Source: Steinernema hermaphroditum
Lineage: Eukaryota; Nematoda; Chromadorea; Rhabditida; Steinernematidae
Assembly: GCA_030435675.1 (NCBI GenBank)
Contig: CM059624.1
Span: 1,946,769 to 2,010,768 of the forward strand
Direction: 5' to 3'
DNA length: 64,000 bases
The notes below the pieces were generated by a model, which did no database searches, was not told the origin of the DNA, and was given only the letters and a program-made list of their open reading frames with translations. The number at the start of each line of letters is the position of its first letter. Within the stretch, counting starts at the first letter, position 1. Positions 26,987 through 38,062 of this stretch are shown here, in pieces. Made by a program: the position numbers and the translations under genes.

Positions 26987-27643
26987 CTAACAACAGATGC
27001 ATCGTATTTGACGCTTAAAGACAACAACGTAGGGTGAACTTCTCGCTTGTTTTAGGTTATCCCGAATAAGCCTGACTGTTCCTTTTGGCCACCGTTGAAT
27101 TATCACTATAATGAGCTCCTTCAAACGGCTGTCTTGCATCTGTGACTCTAGAAAATTACACAAAGGCTTCGTCACTATTTCTGCGTCTATATACAGTTCC
27201 GAGAATGACACAATGCGGAAACGTTGCAGGAATTCAATGATGGTATGGGCGTCATCGGGGGTGTCAGTACTCCAAATGTTCGCTTCAAGCTCTGGCTCGT
27301 TCATGAACGACTTCGCAAATTCGACAATCTTCACGATCCGCTCTTCTGTCGACGAATGCCAAGTTATCACGGGCAACCAGTAGTTGTGCAGTATGACCTT
27401 TGAACACCGAAGGTATCTTCGTGGCATACTAAGGAGATCCTTGAATTGGACTATCTCTGTCTTGATCGCGATGTTATAGTGCCACTGACCATTGCTGGCA
27501 CAAACATAAAGACGAAAACTGATGATATTTGTGGTGTATTCTTGGAAAGCGCTACGCCATGCTCCGGATAGTACTGCCGCATCAGGGCCGGTGTTCACCA
27601 TCGAGGCGACAGCGTCGCAGAACTTGAACGGGATAGCATCCAT
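26987..27643 (-). CDS. Nematode orphan family protein with an F-box-like N-terminus (copy 3)
   Basis: Single-exon, 218 aa. The start at 27,643 gives MDAIPFKFCDAVASMVNTG, matching copies 1 and 2; the open frame extends 33 codons further upstream, but alignment favours this ATG. A GQWHYNI block corresponds to GKWYYKI in copy 1, and later LKELIIVII... resembles LKDIYML. No signal peptide. Copies 1 and 3 are closest in length and layout. Confidence 0.6.
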   Translation of the reverse strand: MDAIPFKFCDAVASMVNTGPDAAVLSGAWRSAFQEYTTNIISFRLYVCASNGQWHYNIAIKTEIVQFKDLLSMPRRYLRCSKVILHNYWLPVITWHSSTEERIVKIVEFAKSFMNEPELEANIWSTDTPDDAHTIIEFLQRFRIVSFSELYIDAEIVTKPLCNFLESQMQDSRLKELIIVIIQRWPKGTVRLIRDNLKQARSSPYVVVFKRQIRCICC

Positions 27644-28745
27644 GGCTGGAGCAATGATTGCAATATGTTCGATATATAAAGGATGGAACAGCCTTTCAAT
27701 GCAATGCACAGAAACATCGTAATGCAATATTGAATATTGCACATAATCTTGACAGCTTGCACCATGACTAGACAGTTTTGTGTTTTTGATGTGAAGGTGG
27801 TTTGAACGTCACTGGCCTCACTGACAACACCAATGACAAGACATCAAGAAACGCTGTCTCTCTGCCCTTATCCTCTTTGCCAGAGGGCCACTCAGAGCGG
27901 CGAACCCATTAGTTTGCGCGGGCGTCGAAGATGCTGAATCCAGTCGAGGCAAATTCATCTCGGCGCGGAGTTGCTGTTACTTTTCTACTCCTATTACAGA
28001 GAACGAAATGAACGGACAGGAAGGGGGCTTTCTGAGGTTGGTGAATGATGATGGTCAGAACAGCGATGGGAGTGCTTCTTGAGAGACGATCTCGGATGGG
28101 TGTCACGGGGGCGTCAGAAAGAAGAAAGAAGCCCTGCTGCGTCGTGTGTCCTGTAGCTTAGTCTTTGGGAGGAGTTGGCGGTGAATGCCCGTATAGGCGC
28201 ACCCCGACGCCCACCATCGCGAAGAAGCCCCGAAACCTGAACATTGGAACAACATGCACAGTAAGAACAAGAAGCGGCAGTTCTTTTTCTTCATCTTCCA
28301 CCAGGTCGATGTCGTTGCGTCTTTATCCACGGCTCCTCATTACGTGCCTGTATGTACAGTGTAATCCAAAAACCCACAAGAGAAAGAATCGGATACCCCC
28401 TTTGTCTCTTGCCATCTGCGCTCTCTTCACACCGCTCCTCATGAACGGTCGCAGTTGTCCCCTGCATATGTTGCGGGACGACTCGGATTTCGAAATACTG
28501 AACCGAATCGGCATCTCTGTATGCAAGGCTCTTTATCCATCAAATATTTGCAATCTGTCTAGGAATAGCTCTCAATTTTGTTAGTTCCAAAAAAGGTGTC
28601 CAAAATGGAACGCAGTCGGGATCGAAAGGTCCCCTGATAAAAATAACTTCCTCGCTTCCATCGCTGGAAAGGTTGTCATCCAAATATAGACACACAAATA
28701 GCGCCACCCTTTAAAACGTACACCTCCCTATCATTTTCCTCAGTC
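27644..28745. other. Spacer with a repeat-family fragment
   Basis: 28,410-28,525 carries ACCGCTCCTCATGAACGGTC...GTTGTCCCC and CGGCATCTCTG, a relative of the foldback element at 39,855-40,015. Nothing else is supported. Confidence 0.4.
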
Positions 28746-30380
28746 ATGAGATTTCTATTCACCTGCTTCGTTGTTCTTCTTTATTACCCTCATGTACAAT
28801 GCTATATTTCTATGTTCGATCTGGTTACATTTATAAGAAACCCTACTGACATTACCTATGGAGAGCTAGAGTCCATAGCTCTTCGATCCGATCTTGATCC
28901 CGATGACACCCTTATGGTAGGTAACTGGAGCCTGTGGATCAATCCTGTTAAATCTTCAGCATTCCTCCTTTGCTGACTCATACAAGAATGTCTCCAAAAA
29001 GCTGACGGAATACAATCTGGAACAGGAGTGTAGCGTAAAGTGGGAGGCCCTCGACAAGGTGCGTATGGAGGCCGGCCTATAGAATCGTCCTGTTTAGCTA
29101 ACTGAGTCAGCGATACGCTTCAGTGATCGATTTGCATTGGTTTTCGGATGGGTAAACGCCAAGAAGCCGAGCAAACCTCTCCTCAGACTATGTCTCCAAA
29201 AGGATCCGATGGACGCCTTAACCGTATGCACTTATTTCTTGGCTAAATTTTTGAAAAAATTAGGTTTTTAATGAGGAATTCACGCAAGAGTACATCCCCG
29301 TCTTTCAATGTTTGAAGAACGTCAACTTCAAGAAGTCGACTCTGCAAGCATTCCAACGCCATGTGATGACAGCCGCCGGCATTTTGGTAAGCCGTAATTT
29401 GTGTATTTGACCGTTAGATTACCCATGAAGACGACTGCCTCCTTATCTTGCGAGTATCTTCTTGAACATGAGGGCCCACGAGGTGATCTCGAACGTGGAG
29501 ATGCATACCAGCTGTGGAACGCCTTGCTGGGTAACCTACGTGAAGTGGGATCGCATTACGCTGTGGTAAGTGACGGTAGAAAGGTCATGAATATCTGTTG
29601 AAGAACGTATTCCCCGACGGCCTTTCTACGTTCATAAAACACGAAATCGACCAATATGAAGCAAGTCATGGCGATGTAGAATCAAGTGGTAGCGATATAG
29701 AACCAATTGGAAGCGATATGGCTAACATCACGCTACTCTCCGAATCCATATTTGAAGCACTGGACGAAGGTTGGGGCGGAGAATACGGACAGAACGTGAA
29801 CAAAATTGGAGTGTTGGGCCAGTAGACCACAAAACAGAGTAATATAAGATGATTTAGAGACCAATTTTCGGTAATCTTCTGGAGATCCAACTGCTCCTTC
29901 TTCTCCCTACACTCTCAATTCAATCACTCTGAATCGACTTCGAAACTGTTCCCTAAACAGATGAGACAATACACCCACAAAGGAATCAACTTTCTCGTCC
30001 ATCGATTCAATTCTAGTCTGTATTGGTGGGCGGAGTACCGATTTCTGGACGACAGAAACGACATCTTAGAAGTTCTGTAGGAATCTGCGCCTTTTAATGA
30101 TGAAGACGATGGAGTGTTTAGGCAAATTCACGAGAAAGATGTGGAGAGCGGAATCGTGGCTGATGACCAGACTGCCAAGAAGATCGTGGCGGAGATAAAT
30201 GAAGTGAACTATTACCCTATGGTGGCCGTATTTGTATCCTCATCGGAAGGATCGAGCGATTGTGTAGTTGGACACAACGTGAACGTGTTGGAACAGGAAC
30301 GCGAGTTCACCAATCAGCTACCCGACTACAGCGATGGTGGAACCGAGGCGTACAAGATCAAAGTTTTCTTTGGGTACTAA
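28746..30380 (+). pseudogene. Secreted orphan gene, apparently disrupted
   Basis: Exons 28746-28916, 28960-29058, 29098-29223 and 29264-29386 join cleanly in phase 0. They encode a signal peptide (MRFLFTCFVVLLYYPHVQC) and a soluble, helical, partly acidic body. The next exon, 29418-29565, is coding-like only in a frame one base off (SCEYLLEHEGP...LREVGSHYAV). Downstream segments 29604-29820 and 29959-30380 continue coding-like, but the latter has an in-frame TAG at 30,078-30,080 between DRNDILEVL and ESAPFNDEDDG unless that TAG is a splice acceptor. I read this as a decaying gene; a sequencing error or unusual splicing is possible. Family not recognised. Confidence 0.4.
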
Positions 30381-31319
30381 TGGTGCGAAATAATGAGCTT
30401 GAAATATATTTTCTTATCTGGATTGGGATTAGAGGTGACAGCCAAGTCAACAAAGTGACACGAAGCGAGTCGAGTCGGTACCAATCAAAGCTTCGAGTTT
30501 CAACTCCAAACTTCGAAATTGCCTTGTTTACAAAGCTATGTATAACAGTAGCTACTTATCTCTAGCCTCACAGCGTAAAGTGACCATACTCACCGAGTGG
30601 TTTTACAACGACATCCTTGAGTGGGGATCGCAAATGGAGCGACCGTGACAGAATCCTCATTCAGAAAATCCAAAAAGTGCTAAGCTAAAGGAGTATGGAC
30701 CAGCATCCAGCACAAAATCTATTTTGCAACTCTTTTTCACAATGCGATGTTCTACGGCAAACCCAAACATTCCAAGTACCAGCAAGACCCTTGGCATGCC
30801 TGATTGGCCATTGAAGTCTTAAAATGAGGGCTGAGGCCGGCGACCTAGATCGATTCCAAATGAAACGTGTTTGCAATGAGCCACACAGACCGTCCGAGAG
30901 CTACCGGTACAGTACTACTATGCTTTGGCCACCAAGGTGATATCCATCTGTTTAGTAAGCAAGATTCACATTGATAGAAAAAGACCAAAAAAAGATTTAC
31001 TGGTTCAGTCTTGAATGCGTTAAAAATCGATTGTATGAACACCAGTCTTGCCACGCGTACAGCTATGGTGCTTTCATCCGAAAGGCCATTTGGTGTGTTT
31101 ACCACTGGTGGCCTATGTACTAGCTTTGCCGATTACATAGCTACTTGGCCCTTATCGCGCGCAGCTGCACTTATCTAATGAAAATCTGACTTCAATAAGT
31201 CAGTTTAGGTCGAAGACTATCTTGTGATGAACTTGATCATGGTTGCGGTTATGACAAAGGGCAAATTTCAGGTATGTAAAGGTACATATTTATAATTCAT
31301 AACCAACAAACGGTACAGT
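30381..31319. other. Spacer with SINE-like copy
   Basis: Contains copy S2 of the tRNA-derived family (30,830-30,930). No exon supported. Confidence 0.35.
30830..30930 (-). repeat. tRNA-Thr-derived SINE-like copy S2 (degraded)
   Basis: The minus strand shows the family's TGTGTGGCTCATTGC-AACACGTTT region, but the B box is largely lost. On the plus strand GGCCGGCGACC and CAATGAGCCACACAGAC align with other copies. Confidence 0.45.
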
Positions 31320-32059
31320 TCAATTCCAGAAGCCAATTCGTCTTAGACTATTTCTGAAGCGCTTGGCTGACTGTATAAAACTGTCAATGTAGTGGTGAGC
31401 AACGGACACCACTGCCAAGAGGTAGGAAAATGTCTCATATTCTATCACGAACACCCGGAAGAGATAGGCAGAAAAAACCATGGACCAAAAGGCTCTGTAC
31501 TCGTAGATTACTGACGTCCATGTCTCCAATCTTGACAGCAGTGTCTCTCCATTTTCACTGGTAATGCCTGCCTCTTCATTAGGTCTATAGTTGTCCATCT
31601 TTAGCCCCTTCCTCAGTTGTTCATCATACACCTTTCCAGAAGTTTTATAGGCTGTGTGGATCGAGCTGAAGAACGTGCATATATGGAGACAGCGGATCAG
31701 AAAGGACAAAAGTTTATCTAAAATGCACATTTTAGGTAAAATGTTTGAGAATGGCGTTACTCACCTTCACGCAGAGGAATAAGATGGAACTTAGCGTATA
31801 GAAATGATCCCATGGCAATAGAATAGATGGTTAATATGAGCTGGAGTCGAATACGATAGCTAAGAGATTTTGAAGGAAATCTGTAACGATATCCACACAC
31901 AGAACATTGAAGACCTCTGTTGGGGTTCAGTTCGTCGAATCTGAGGATACACGCCTCATGGATGTACTTCTGGGTGCCGCGACAGAGGCATGGATGAAGA
32001 AGAGGCTGATCGTCGGTGGAAGGGAGATAGCAGATTCGGCATTCTTCGACAGAGTCCAT
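31320..32059 (-). CDS. RING-CH (MARCH-type) E3 ubiquitin ligase, membrane protein (gene R1)
   Basis: Exons 32059-31765 (295 nt) and 31717-31320; the 47-bp intron has GTGAGT...TTTTAG ends and joins in phase 1; 230 aa. The N-terminus is a complete RING-CH: CRIC, PCLCRGT, IHEACILRF, LQCSVC, giving the C4HC3 zinc ligand order. Two or more hydrophobic spans follow (IAMGSFLYAKF; AYLFRVFVI; YLLAVVSVAH). MARCH-type ligases ubiquitinate membrane proteins and sort them for endocytosis or degradation. Exon 1 is exactly as long as in gene R4 (38,063-38,785) and the intron is at the same place and phase, so these two are close paralogs. Confidence 0.75.
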
Positions 32060-32562
32060 GATAGAGGAGTCTAGAAGACATGAAAGTTGCTTTATATGTC
32101 GCTGTGTGCATAATAAGCAATGCAGAAGACGTTTTGCACTTGAAAGCGTGTCGACAACGATAGTACTATAATCTCGCATGCGCTTCTCAGGGCGATCGTG
32201 GCGGGATATTCTCGCGCTGGTTACTGTATTTTCAGCCTTTCTCTAGCGTCGTTTCGGAGCATTCTTCTGGACGGTCTGGTTTTGCTCTCACAGACACATC
32301 TCGCACGACTGACTCGTCGTGAGCGCTCGACAACAATTACAGACAGTGGACAGAGATGGTAGACATGGACACGTTGCAATGGAATCCCGTTGGCGGGTTG
32401 TCGCTGCGTGGAAGAAAATTTCTCTATGTTGTTGCTACGCTAAATTCGCTTTTTTGTCTTTGTGGTTTCTCATTTCCGTGTGTACTTTCATTCTTTTTCT
32501 TTCAATACATTCTCACTAAAATTAAAATTTTGAGAAAGAAAAAAAAAGCGGTCTAAGCACGC

Positions 32563-32840
32563 TGAGAAATACGGTCCACTGAAGATAGGAGATGATCACA
32601 AAATGGGAAGAAAGTGATGGCAGTAATGTTGTAGATCAACTGAAGAGTTGAGTTTCGTGTGCCTAAGACGGCATGGAACAAACTTTGCGACGACGAGGAC
32701 AGTGACAAAGTCTGCTTTATGCATCCGAACAAGAAGACGCGCTTGATTGTGCAAAGAATCGATGCTTCCCTCACTCAGATGTCCGTGGAAGAACTGGTTG
32801 AGTAAGCTTGTTGTTTGGCCGTGAAGGTCGTTTAACCCGT
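32563..32840 (+). pseudogene. Truncated copy of the F-box gene's 3' end
   Basis: Matches the last two exons and 3' flank of the gene at 35,874-37,531. GAGAAATACGGTCCA of exon 2 is followed after a few bases by AAATGGGAAGAAAGTGATGG of exon 3, so sequence including the intron is missing. The matching part then runs at high identity to the stop (32,803-32,805) and beyond. A lost base near ACTGAAGAG-TTGAG breaks the frame. No promoter-proximal part is present. Confidence 0.7.
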
Positions 32841-32891
32841 TCGTTCCATTATCATTGTTATTTGGCTGATTTATGCCAATACATTTATTTT

Positions 32892-33620
32892 TTACGCCTT
32901 TGACAATCGCCCCGCAGCTATCCAACTGAAGCACGATAGTAGGACTACAATACGGTCATTCAACAATAAAGATAGGCAATCCGTGCCCGTCAAGAAGAGC
33001 GCAATCGAAACAAGAAGGGTTGGCAGTAATCTCCACTCATAAATCGTCGTCGACCACTCCTTCAGCAGACTTTTGCTATCGGCAGACTCGCGATCGTAGT
33101 TCCCAATGCGCGCGAATTTCATAATCCTGAAAATGAGGTGACTTGAACATGTTTTAGACGTTTCCCCCACTTACCATCTATGTCCTCTAGCGACAACCGA
33201 GTAGCTGTCGTACATACATGAACAAAACGAGCAAAATCCGAACATGCTCATGAGTACGATAAGTGCGAGATCTAAAAAATAGTGACGTTAACAGTGGATC
33301 ATTTAAAATGAAAGCTCACTTTGAGGCTGATATTTCCGACTGAGTACATCCCAAGCTGAATAGTCCAAGCATGCAATAAAAAGCGAAACAAAAGTCATGA
33401 AAGTGTCGGCGAAAATACGTAACCCGTCGCTCCCAACCTTGTAGCCGTAACTACACACAAAGCACTGCAGCTCTCTGGTGGGATTTTTGTCATGAAATCG
33501 GAGGATGCAGGCTTCGTGGATGTATCCTTGGGTGCCGCTACACAAACACGGTTGGATGAGTGGCTCTTCTGGAGAAGAGGGCAGGTAGCAGATACGACAG
33601 GCATCTTCGGAAACGTCCAT
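32892..33620 (-). CDS. RING-CH (MARCH-type) E3 ubiquitin ligase (gene R2)
   Basis: Exons 33620-33320, 33271-33175 and 33126-32892; phases 1 and 2 agree, 210 aa. RING-CH ligands are CRIC, PCLCSGT, IHEACILRF and LQCFVC, all present. Hydrophobic spans follow (LALIVLMSMFGFCSFCSC; LLPTLLVSIALFLTG; IVVLLSCFSWIA). The three-exon layout differs from R1/R4 but is shared with the neighbouring broken copy at 34,059-34,712, from which it is separated by about 1.1 kb in tandem. Predicted to act in internal membranes on membrane-protein substrates. Confidence 0.75.
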
Positions 33621-34058
33621 GATGGAAACCTAGAATCGGACGAAGTAGAGCGATATGTTACGCGATGATGTACAAGAAGTTATGCGAAATTGTGAGCGAG
33701 CGAAACGAAACAATGCGAGAAGTGCGAAAAAAATGGTGATATTGATACTCCGTACAAGTAAAATAAAGCGTTACAGACATGGTATCAGACTGAAAGCGGC
33801 GCCTTTTGGAAAGCGTCTTCCACAATACGCAGTCCACAATGCATATTCCGTATCCCTCAAACTATGGCAGACCACGAAGGCATGAACTACTTAGCATATT
33901 GAAGTGATATAGGCATGCAGGGCATTGAATAAGCAATGTTAGTAATCCATAAAAAGCCAAAACTGATGGTCGGTAAAGTAAAGGCCGAAAAAAACCACAT
34001 AGACTTCAAGCAATGGAGCAGAGCCAAAATAATGTATTATACTAATGCATTCATTTAT
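33621..34058. other. Spacer between tandem RING-CH copies
   Basis: Short AT-rich region; no exon supported. It should hold the R2 promoter on its left edge. Confidence 0.35.
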
Positions 34059-34712
34059 TTACGCCTTTAACAGTCGCCCCACAACATTCCAACTTAACGA
34101 TGATAGTAGAATCACAATATAGTCATTCAACAATGAAAATGGGTAATCTGTGCCCGTCAAGAAGAGCGCAATCAAAACAAGAAGGCTTGGCAGTAGTCTC
34201 CACTCATAAATCGTTGTCGACCACTCCTTCAGCAGACTCTTGCTATCGACAGACTCACGATGGTAGTTCTCAATGCGCGCGAATTTCATAATCCTGAAAA
34301 TGAGGTGACTTGAACATGTTTTAGACGTTTCCCCCACTTACCATCTATGTCCACTATTGACCATCAAGTAGCCATCGTACATACATAAACAAAACGTGCA
34401 AAATCCGAACATGCTCTTGAATACGATAAGTGTGAAGTCTAAATTGGTGATTTCAAAAGTAGATCACCTAAAATGAAAACTCACTTTGAGGCTGATATCC
34501 CCGACTTAGCAAATTCCAAGTTACATAGTACAAGCTTCCAATAAAAAGCGAAACAAAAGTCATGAAGGTGTTGGCGAAAATACGTAACCCATCTCTTCCA
34601 AATCGATAATTATAGAGACGTGGGTGCCGCTACACAAACACGGTTGGATGAGTGGCTCTTCTGGAGAAGAGGGCAGGTAGCAGATACGACAAGCATCTTC
34701 GGAAACGCCCAT
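34059..34712 (-). pseudogene. RING-CH pseudogene, tandem copy of R2
   Basis: The start MGVSEDACRICYLPSS and PCLCSGT are retained, then a 73-nt deletion relative to R2 removes the His and the remaining Cys ligands and shifts the frame before a segment matching R2's GLRIFA-TFM. The two downstream exons (about 34,442-34,342 and 34,293-34,059) remain nearly identical to R2 with intact splice sites, e.g. a KEWSTTIYEWRLLP stretch. The deletion is therefore recent and without it the gene would look functional. Confidence 0.8.
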
Positions 34713-35873
34713 GATGGAAACCTAGAATCGGAAGATGTAGATGTCACGCTATATGTCACGCAATGGTGTACGAGAATATGTGCGAAATTGTGAGCAAAAC
34801 GAAACGATGCGCAAAGTGCTTAGGTCGGTAAAGTAAAGACCGAAAAGACCGCATGGACTTCAACCAATGGAGCGAAGTCGGAAGAAAGAAGCGACTCACA
34901 CAAGGACAGAAACTGAACACTAGGAAGAAGAAGGAGTCAGCTACACTGAGGAGTCAGCGCCAAAAATAAGACCCTTAATAGAAATAAAAAAAACTCGAAT
35001 TACTTAACATAACGTAGAAACACAAAGGATAATCCCTCTAAAATCGCTTCACTAGAAGTATTGAGAAATTTGAGACGGTCGTTTCGAAAAAGATCAGTAT
35101 GATTATTACGGTGGCGACGCATTTGCCCGTTTTGACGCTCCGTGAAAAGTGTCGCTGCCGTGATATCGGCGCAAGAAGGATCCCACAACGATTGCCATGG
35201 GGACAGCCCGTGAGATTACGGAATCATTTGAGCAGAACTGGCGGCAAATTTCGGATTCGGATTTCGGGGTTCAAGATCTGAACGGCCAGATCTGGTTTCG
35301 AGAGCTCTAGAGTGTGCTAGATTAGGGATGCACCGGAACGAAAAAAAAACCGGAAAAACCGGAAAAACCGGAACCGGAACCGGGAGCATCCCTAGTGCTA
35401 ATGTAAGATTTGTTCCAAATTTTGAAAATACTGTTGGTCCGTGCTGTTCGAAGTTGTGAGTTGTTCATGTATTGCTCTCTCCGTCCGTTTCTTTACACAG
35501 CGTTCAAACTGGGCGTCGGGGTACTCAAACTGTCGCCTGTCGGCGTCAGTTTGAACGTGGCCTTAACAATGTGTCCTTTTCAGTGACGAAATACTGGTAA
35601 ATAACTTGCAGTACAATGTTGATTCACGAATTATTGATTGCTCATGAAGACGTTTTTTGTCGTTCGCTAGACGTTCGAGACGTCCGCTAGACAGGTTGCT
35701 CAATTATATTCACGTTGCGGTTTTGCGGTTTATCAACGGTTTTGCATTTGTGTCTGTCTTTGCAAACGTGCGAAAGTCAATATTTGGTCGTCCTTTGGTT
35801 GGTCGTGTTTCTCACTCTCACGCGCATCTTTTCCACTCTAATTCTGATTCTGTTCACTTTCAGAACCGCGAAG
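34713..35873. other. Spacer with hAT-like mini-element; F-box gene upstream region
   Basis: Contains the element at 35,323-35,394. The last ~60 bases are CT-rich and end in TTTCAG (35,859-35,864) shortly before the F-box gene ATG, so the 5' UTR may be spliced or trans-spliced at that acceptor. Confidence 0.4.
35323..35394. mobile_element. hAT-like miniature element with CCGGAA repeats
   Basis: 72 bp bounded by perfect inverted TAGGGATGC / GCATCCCTA. The interior is an array of CCGGAA-type units plus an A-run. It is flanked by GTGCTAGA on the left and GTGCTAAT on the right, an imperfect 8-bp duplication of the size hAT elements make. It has no coding capacity. Confidence 0.6.
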
Positions 35874-37531
35874 ATGGATCAATTGCCGCATGATTTGGTC
35901 GATTATCTGGTTCACCTCCTTCCTCCTGGCGATTTGCAAATACTCGCCAAGGCCGTGGAAGAGAAGCCCGAATTAGAAAACTGGAAACTCGTCACCGAAG
36001 CTCATTTGAAGAAACGCTGCATCATTGATCTCGACATCGTGGTCCGTCAACGCTGGAAAATGTCGGATTCAAGATATTTGACGTTCACTGTTGAAGGTGA
36101 ACCATCACGGAAGCGCCGCAAAAAGGGCGCGAAGCAAAACCAGGAAGACAAGGAAGTGGAAGTTCATATTAGCGCCGAGAAGCGACTCTGCAACGGAGAA
36201 TCAGCCGGCGAGTGGGATTTCAAGAATTTGCCCTACGTTTGGATCAGCAATGTGACGATTCATTCACACGAATGTCCACAGCCCAGTTGTGGCACATCGA
36301 ATCCTTTCAGACTGGTGTTCAGTCGGAATACCAAGCCAACAATCACGAAGATACGAAACATCTACCATCGCGCAGATCTGCAAGAAGTTCGGCGAAACCT
36401 TAGTCTTCCAGTTGAGCCGAGTGAGGACGGCTTCCATCGATGTCTCAGTTTGGAGGGCCTTGATTCGCCAGAAATGGACATCGCTTTGCAAGTGCTTCCA
36501 GCAGCCCAGAAGACGTTCTCTCAATTGAAGTTCAGCAGCTATTCACCGGGCGAGGAGCTGAGAATTGAAGACTTCATCGATGATTATGCTGGTCAGGAGG
36601 GATCTCTGCTGGAAGATCTCGATATTAGTTGCCCTCATAACGTTGACGGCGAGAGGATGTTAGACATAGCTGGATCCTTGTTGTTTGAAAAGAAGAGAAT
36701 CACGCCGCTCCAGATTTCGTTTTATCACCATGCTGGAAAAGATGAAATAGATACTTTTGTCCAGCGTTGGCAGAATTCCGATGGCTCTATCGATGCCGAG
36801 AAGCAGCTTCATATAACTGCAATAGATAATCTTACAGCTATCAAGAAGAAGTATTGCAACCCCGATGGATATGCTGTTCATCCTTCAAGACGCTCTTCTC
36901 TGTATATTTCGTACGGCGACATTCAGATTGTGAAATTCCAACCATGGGTATGCCTTTGACGTATTTTCCTTAATTATTTTCCCTCTTTTACAGCACTTGC
37001 CACTGACTGCCGTTTGGATTGATGCTGAGATTGCCAAATGGAAGGCTGGCGACGGTTTTCGTTTCCACGACGGGAGAGAACTACGGCTTTTCTTGAAATC
37101 TAATGCAGAATGGTTTGTGAACGTTGAAAAATACGGTCCAAGTAAGAAAGGAGATGTTCTCTTCATTGCTCATCGTTCTGGGTGGACTTCGTTGAAGATG
37201 ACGAAACTGCCAAACAAGCTCGTTACTATTGATATGAAGGTAAGCGAGTTACTAATTTGGGGGAATTGCTCTTTCGTTTCAGTATAAAAAATTGACGCAC
37301 AATGAACTGATGGAGATTGTGAAAAAATGGGAAGAAAGTGATGGCAGTGCTGTTGTGGATCAACTGAAGAGCATTGAGTTCCGTGTGTTTAAGGCGGCAT
37401 GGAACGAATTTTGCGACGACGAAGACAGTGAGAAAGTCTCCTTTATGCATCCGAACCAGAAGACGCGTTTGATTGTGCAAAGAATCGATGCTTCCCTCAC
37501 TCAGATGTCCGTCGAAGAGTTGGATGAGTAA
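35874..37531 (+). CDS. F-box-type protein
   Basis: Exons 35874-36947, 36994-37239 and 37283-37531; both introns (46 and 43 bp) are phase 0; 522 aa. The N-terminus MDQLPHDLVDYLVHLLPPGD matches the LP-L---I---L opening of an F-box, the Skp1-binding motif of SCF ubiquitin ligases. A basic patch (PSRKRRKKGAK) near residue 80 could be a nuclear signal. The long C-terminal part has repeated beta-like modules with W residues and would be the substrate-binding region (inference). A partial frameshifted copy of the 3' end sits at 32,563-32,840, showing local duplication. The upstream open frame before 35,874 is probably 5' UTR because it lies before a CT-rich acceptor. Confidence 0.7.
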
Positions 37532-38062
37532 GCTGTTCTTTGGTCGTGAAGGTTATTTAACCCGGCCGTGTCATCATCATTGTCGTTATTTGACTAATTT
37601 GTAAATATTGACAAGTGGGGGATTTGAACCATGGTCTGGAAACTGGCAGGCAAGAAACCTACCTGATTAGCTACATAGGCAGGACGAAATTTTGCCTGTA
37701 TTCATATCGACGCTTACATAACGTTCAAAGGGTGTTTACATGGCCAACTGTGCCTACAAACCGACACCCTTTTGGGGTTAAGCTTCAGTAACAAAGACCT
37801 ATCTACGTGCCCTTCCTAGTGTATGCTCGATCTGTGGGTACTTCGGAAGGTACCCTTGTTGATATGAGGAATGTTCTGTCGTTAGTGCCAGAAACCGTCA
37901 ACCTTATTAAGAAAATTAGAGGTGTAATCATCAAAAAACCCTTTCGTGCCACCTAGAATGGCCGTTAATGTACATATTCTTGGTCTATTCAAAAATAGTC
38001 AATAAAGAAGGTAAATATTTTCAGCGTTTATTCTTTTTCACCTTCATTTCTAAAATTCATTT
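37532..38062. other. Spacer with tRNA-like relic
   Basis: Holds the tRNA-like sequence at 37,612-37,690 and otherwise no supported feature. Confidence 0.35.
37612..37690 (-). tRNA. tRNA-like relic (Gly-GCC-like) with intact B box
   Basis: The minus strand reads TGTAGCTAATCAGGTAGG (A box), CTGCCAG (a possible GCC anticodon loop) and GGTTCAAATCC (B box). Stem pairing is poor. It could be a dead tRNA or the head of a tRNA-derived repeat. Confidence 0.35.
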
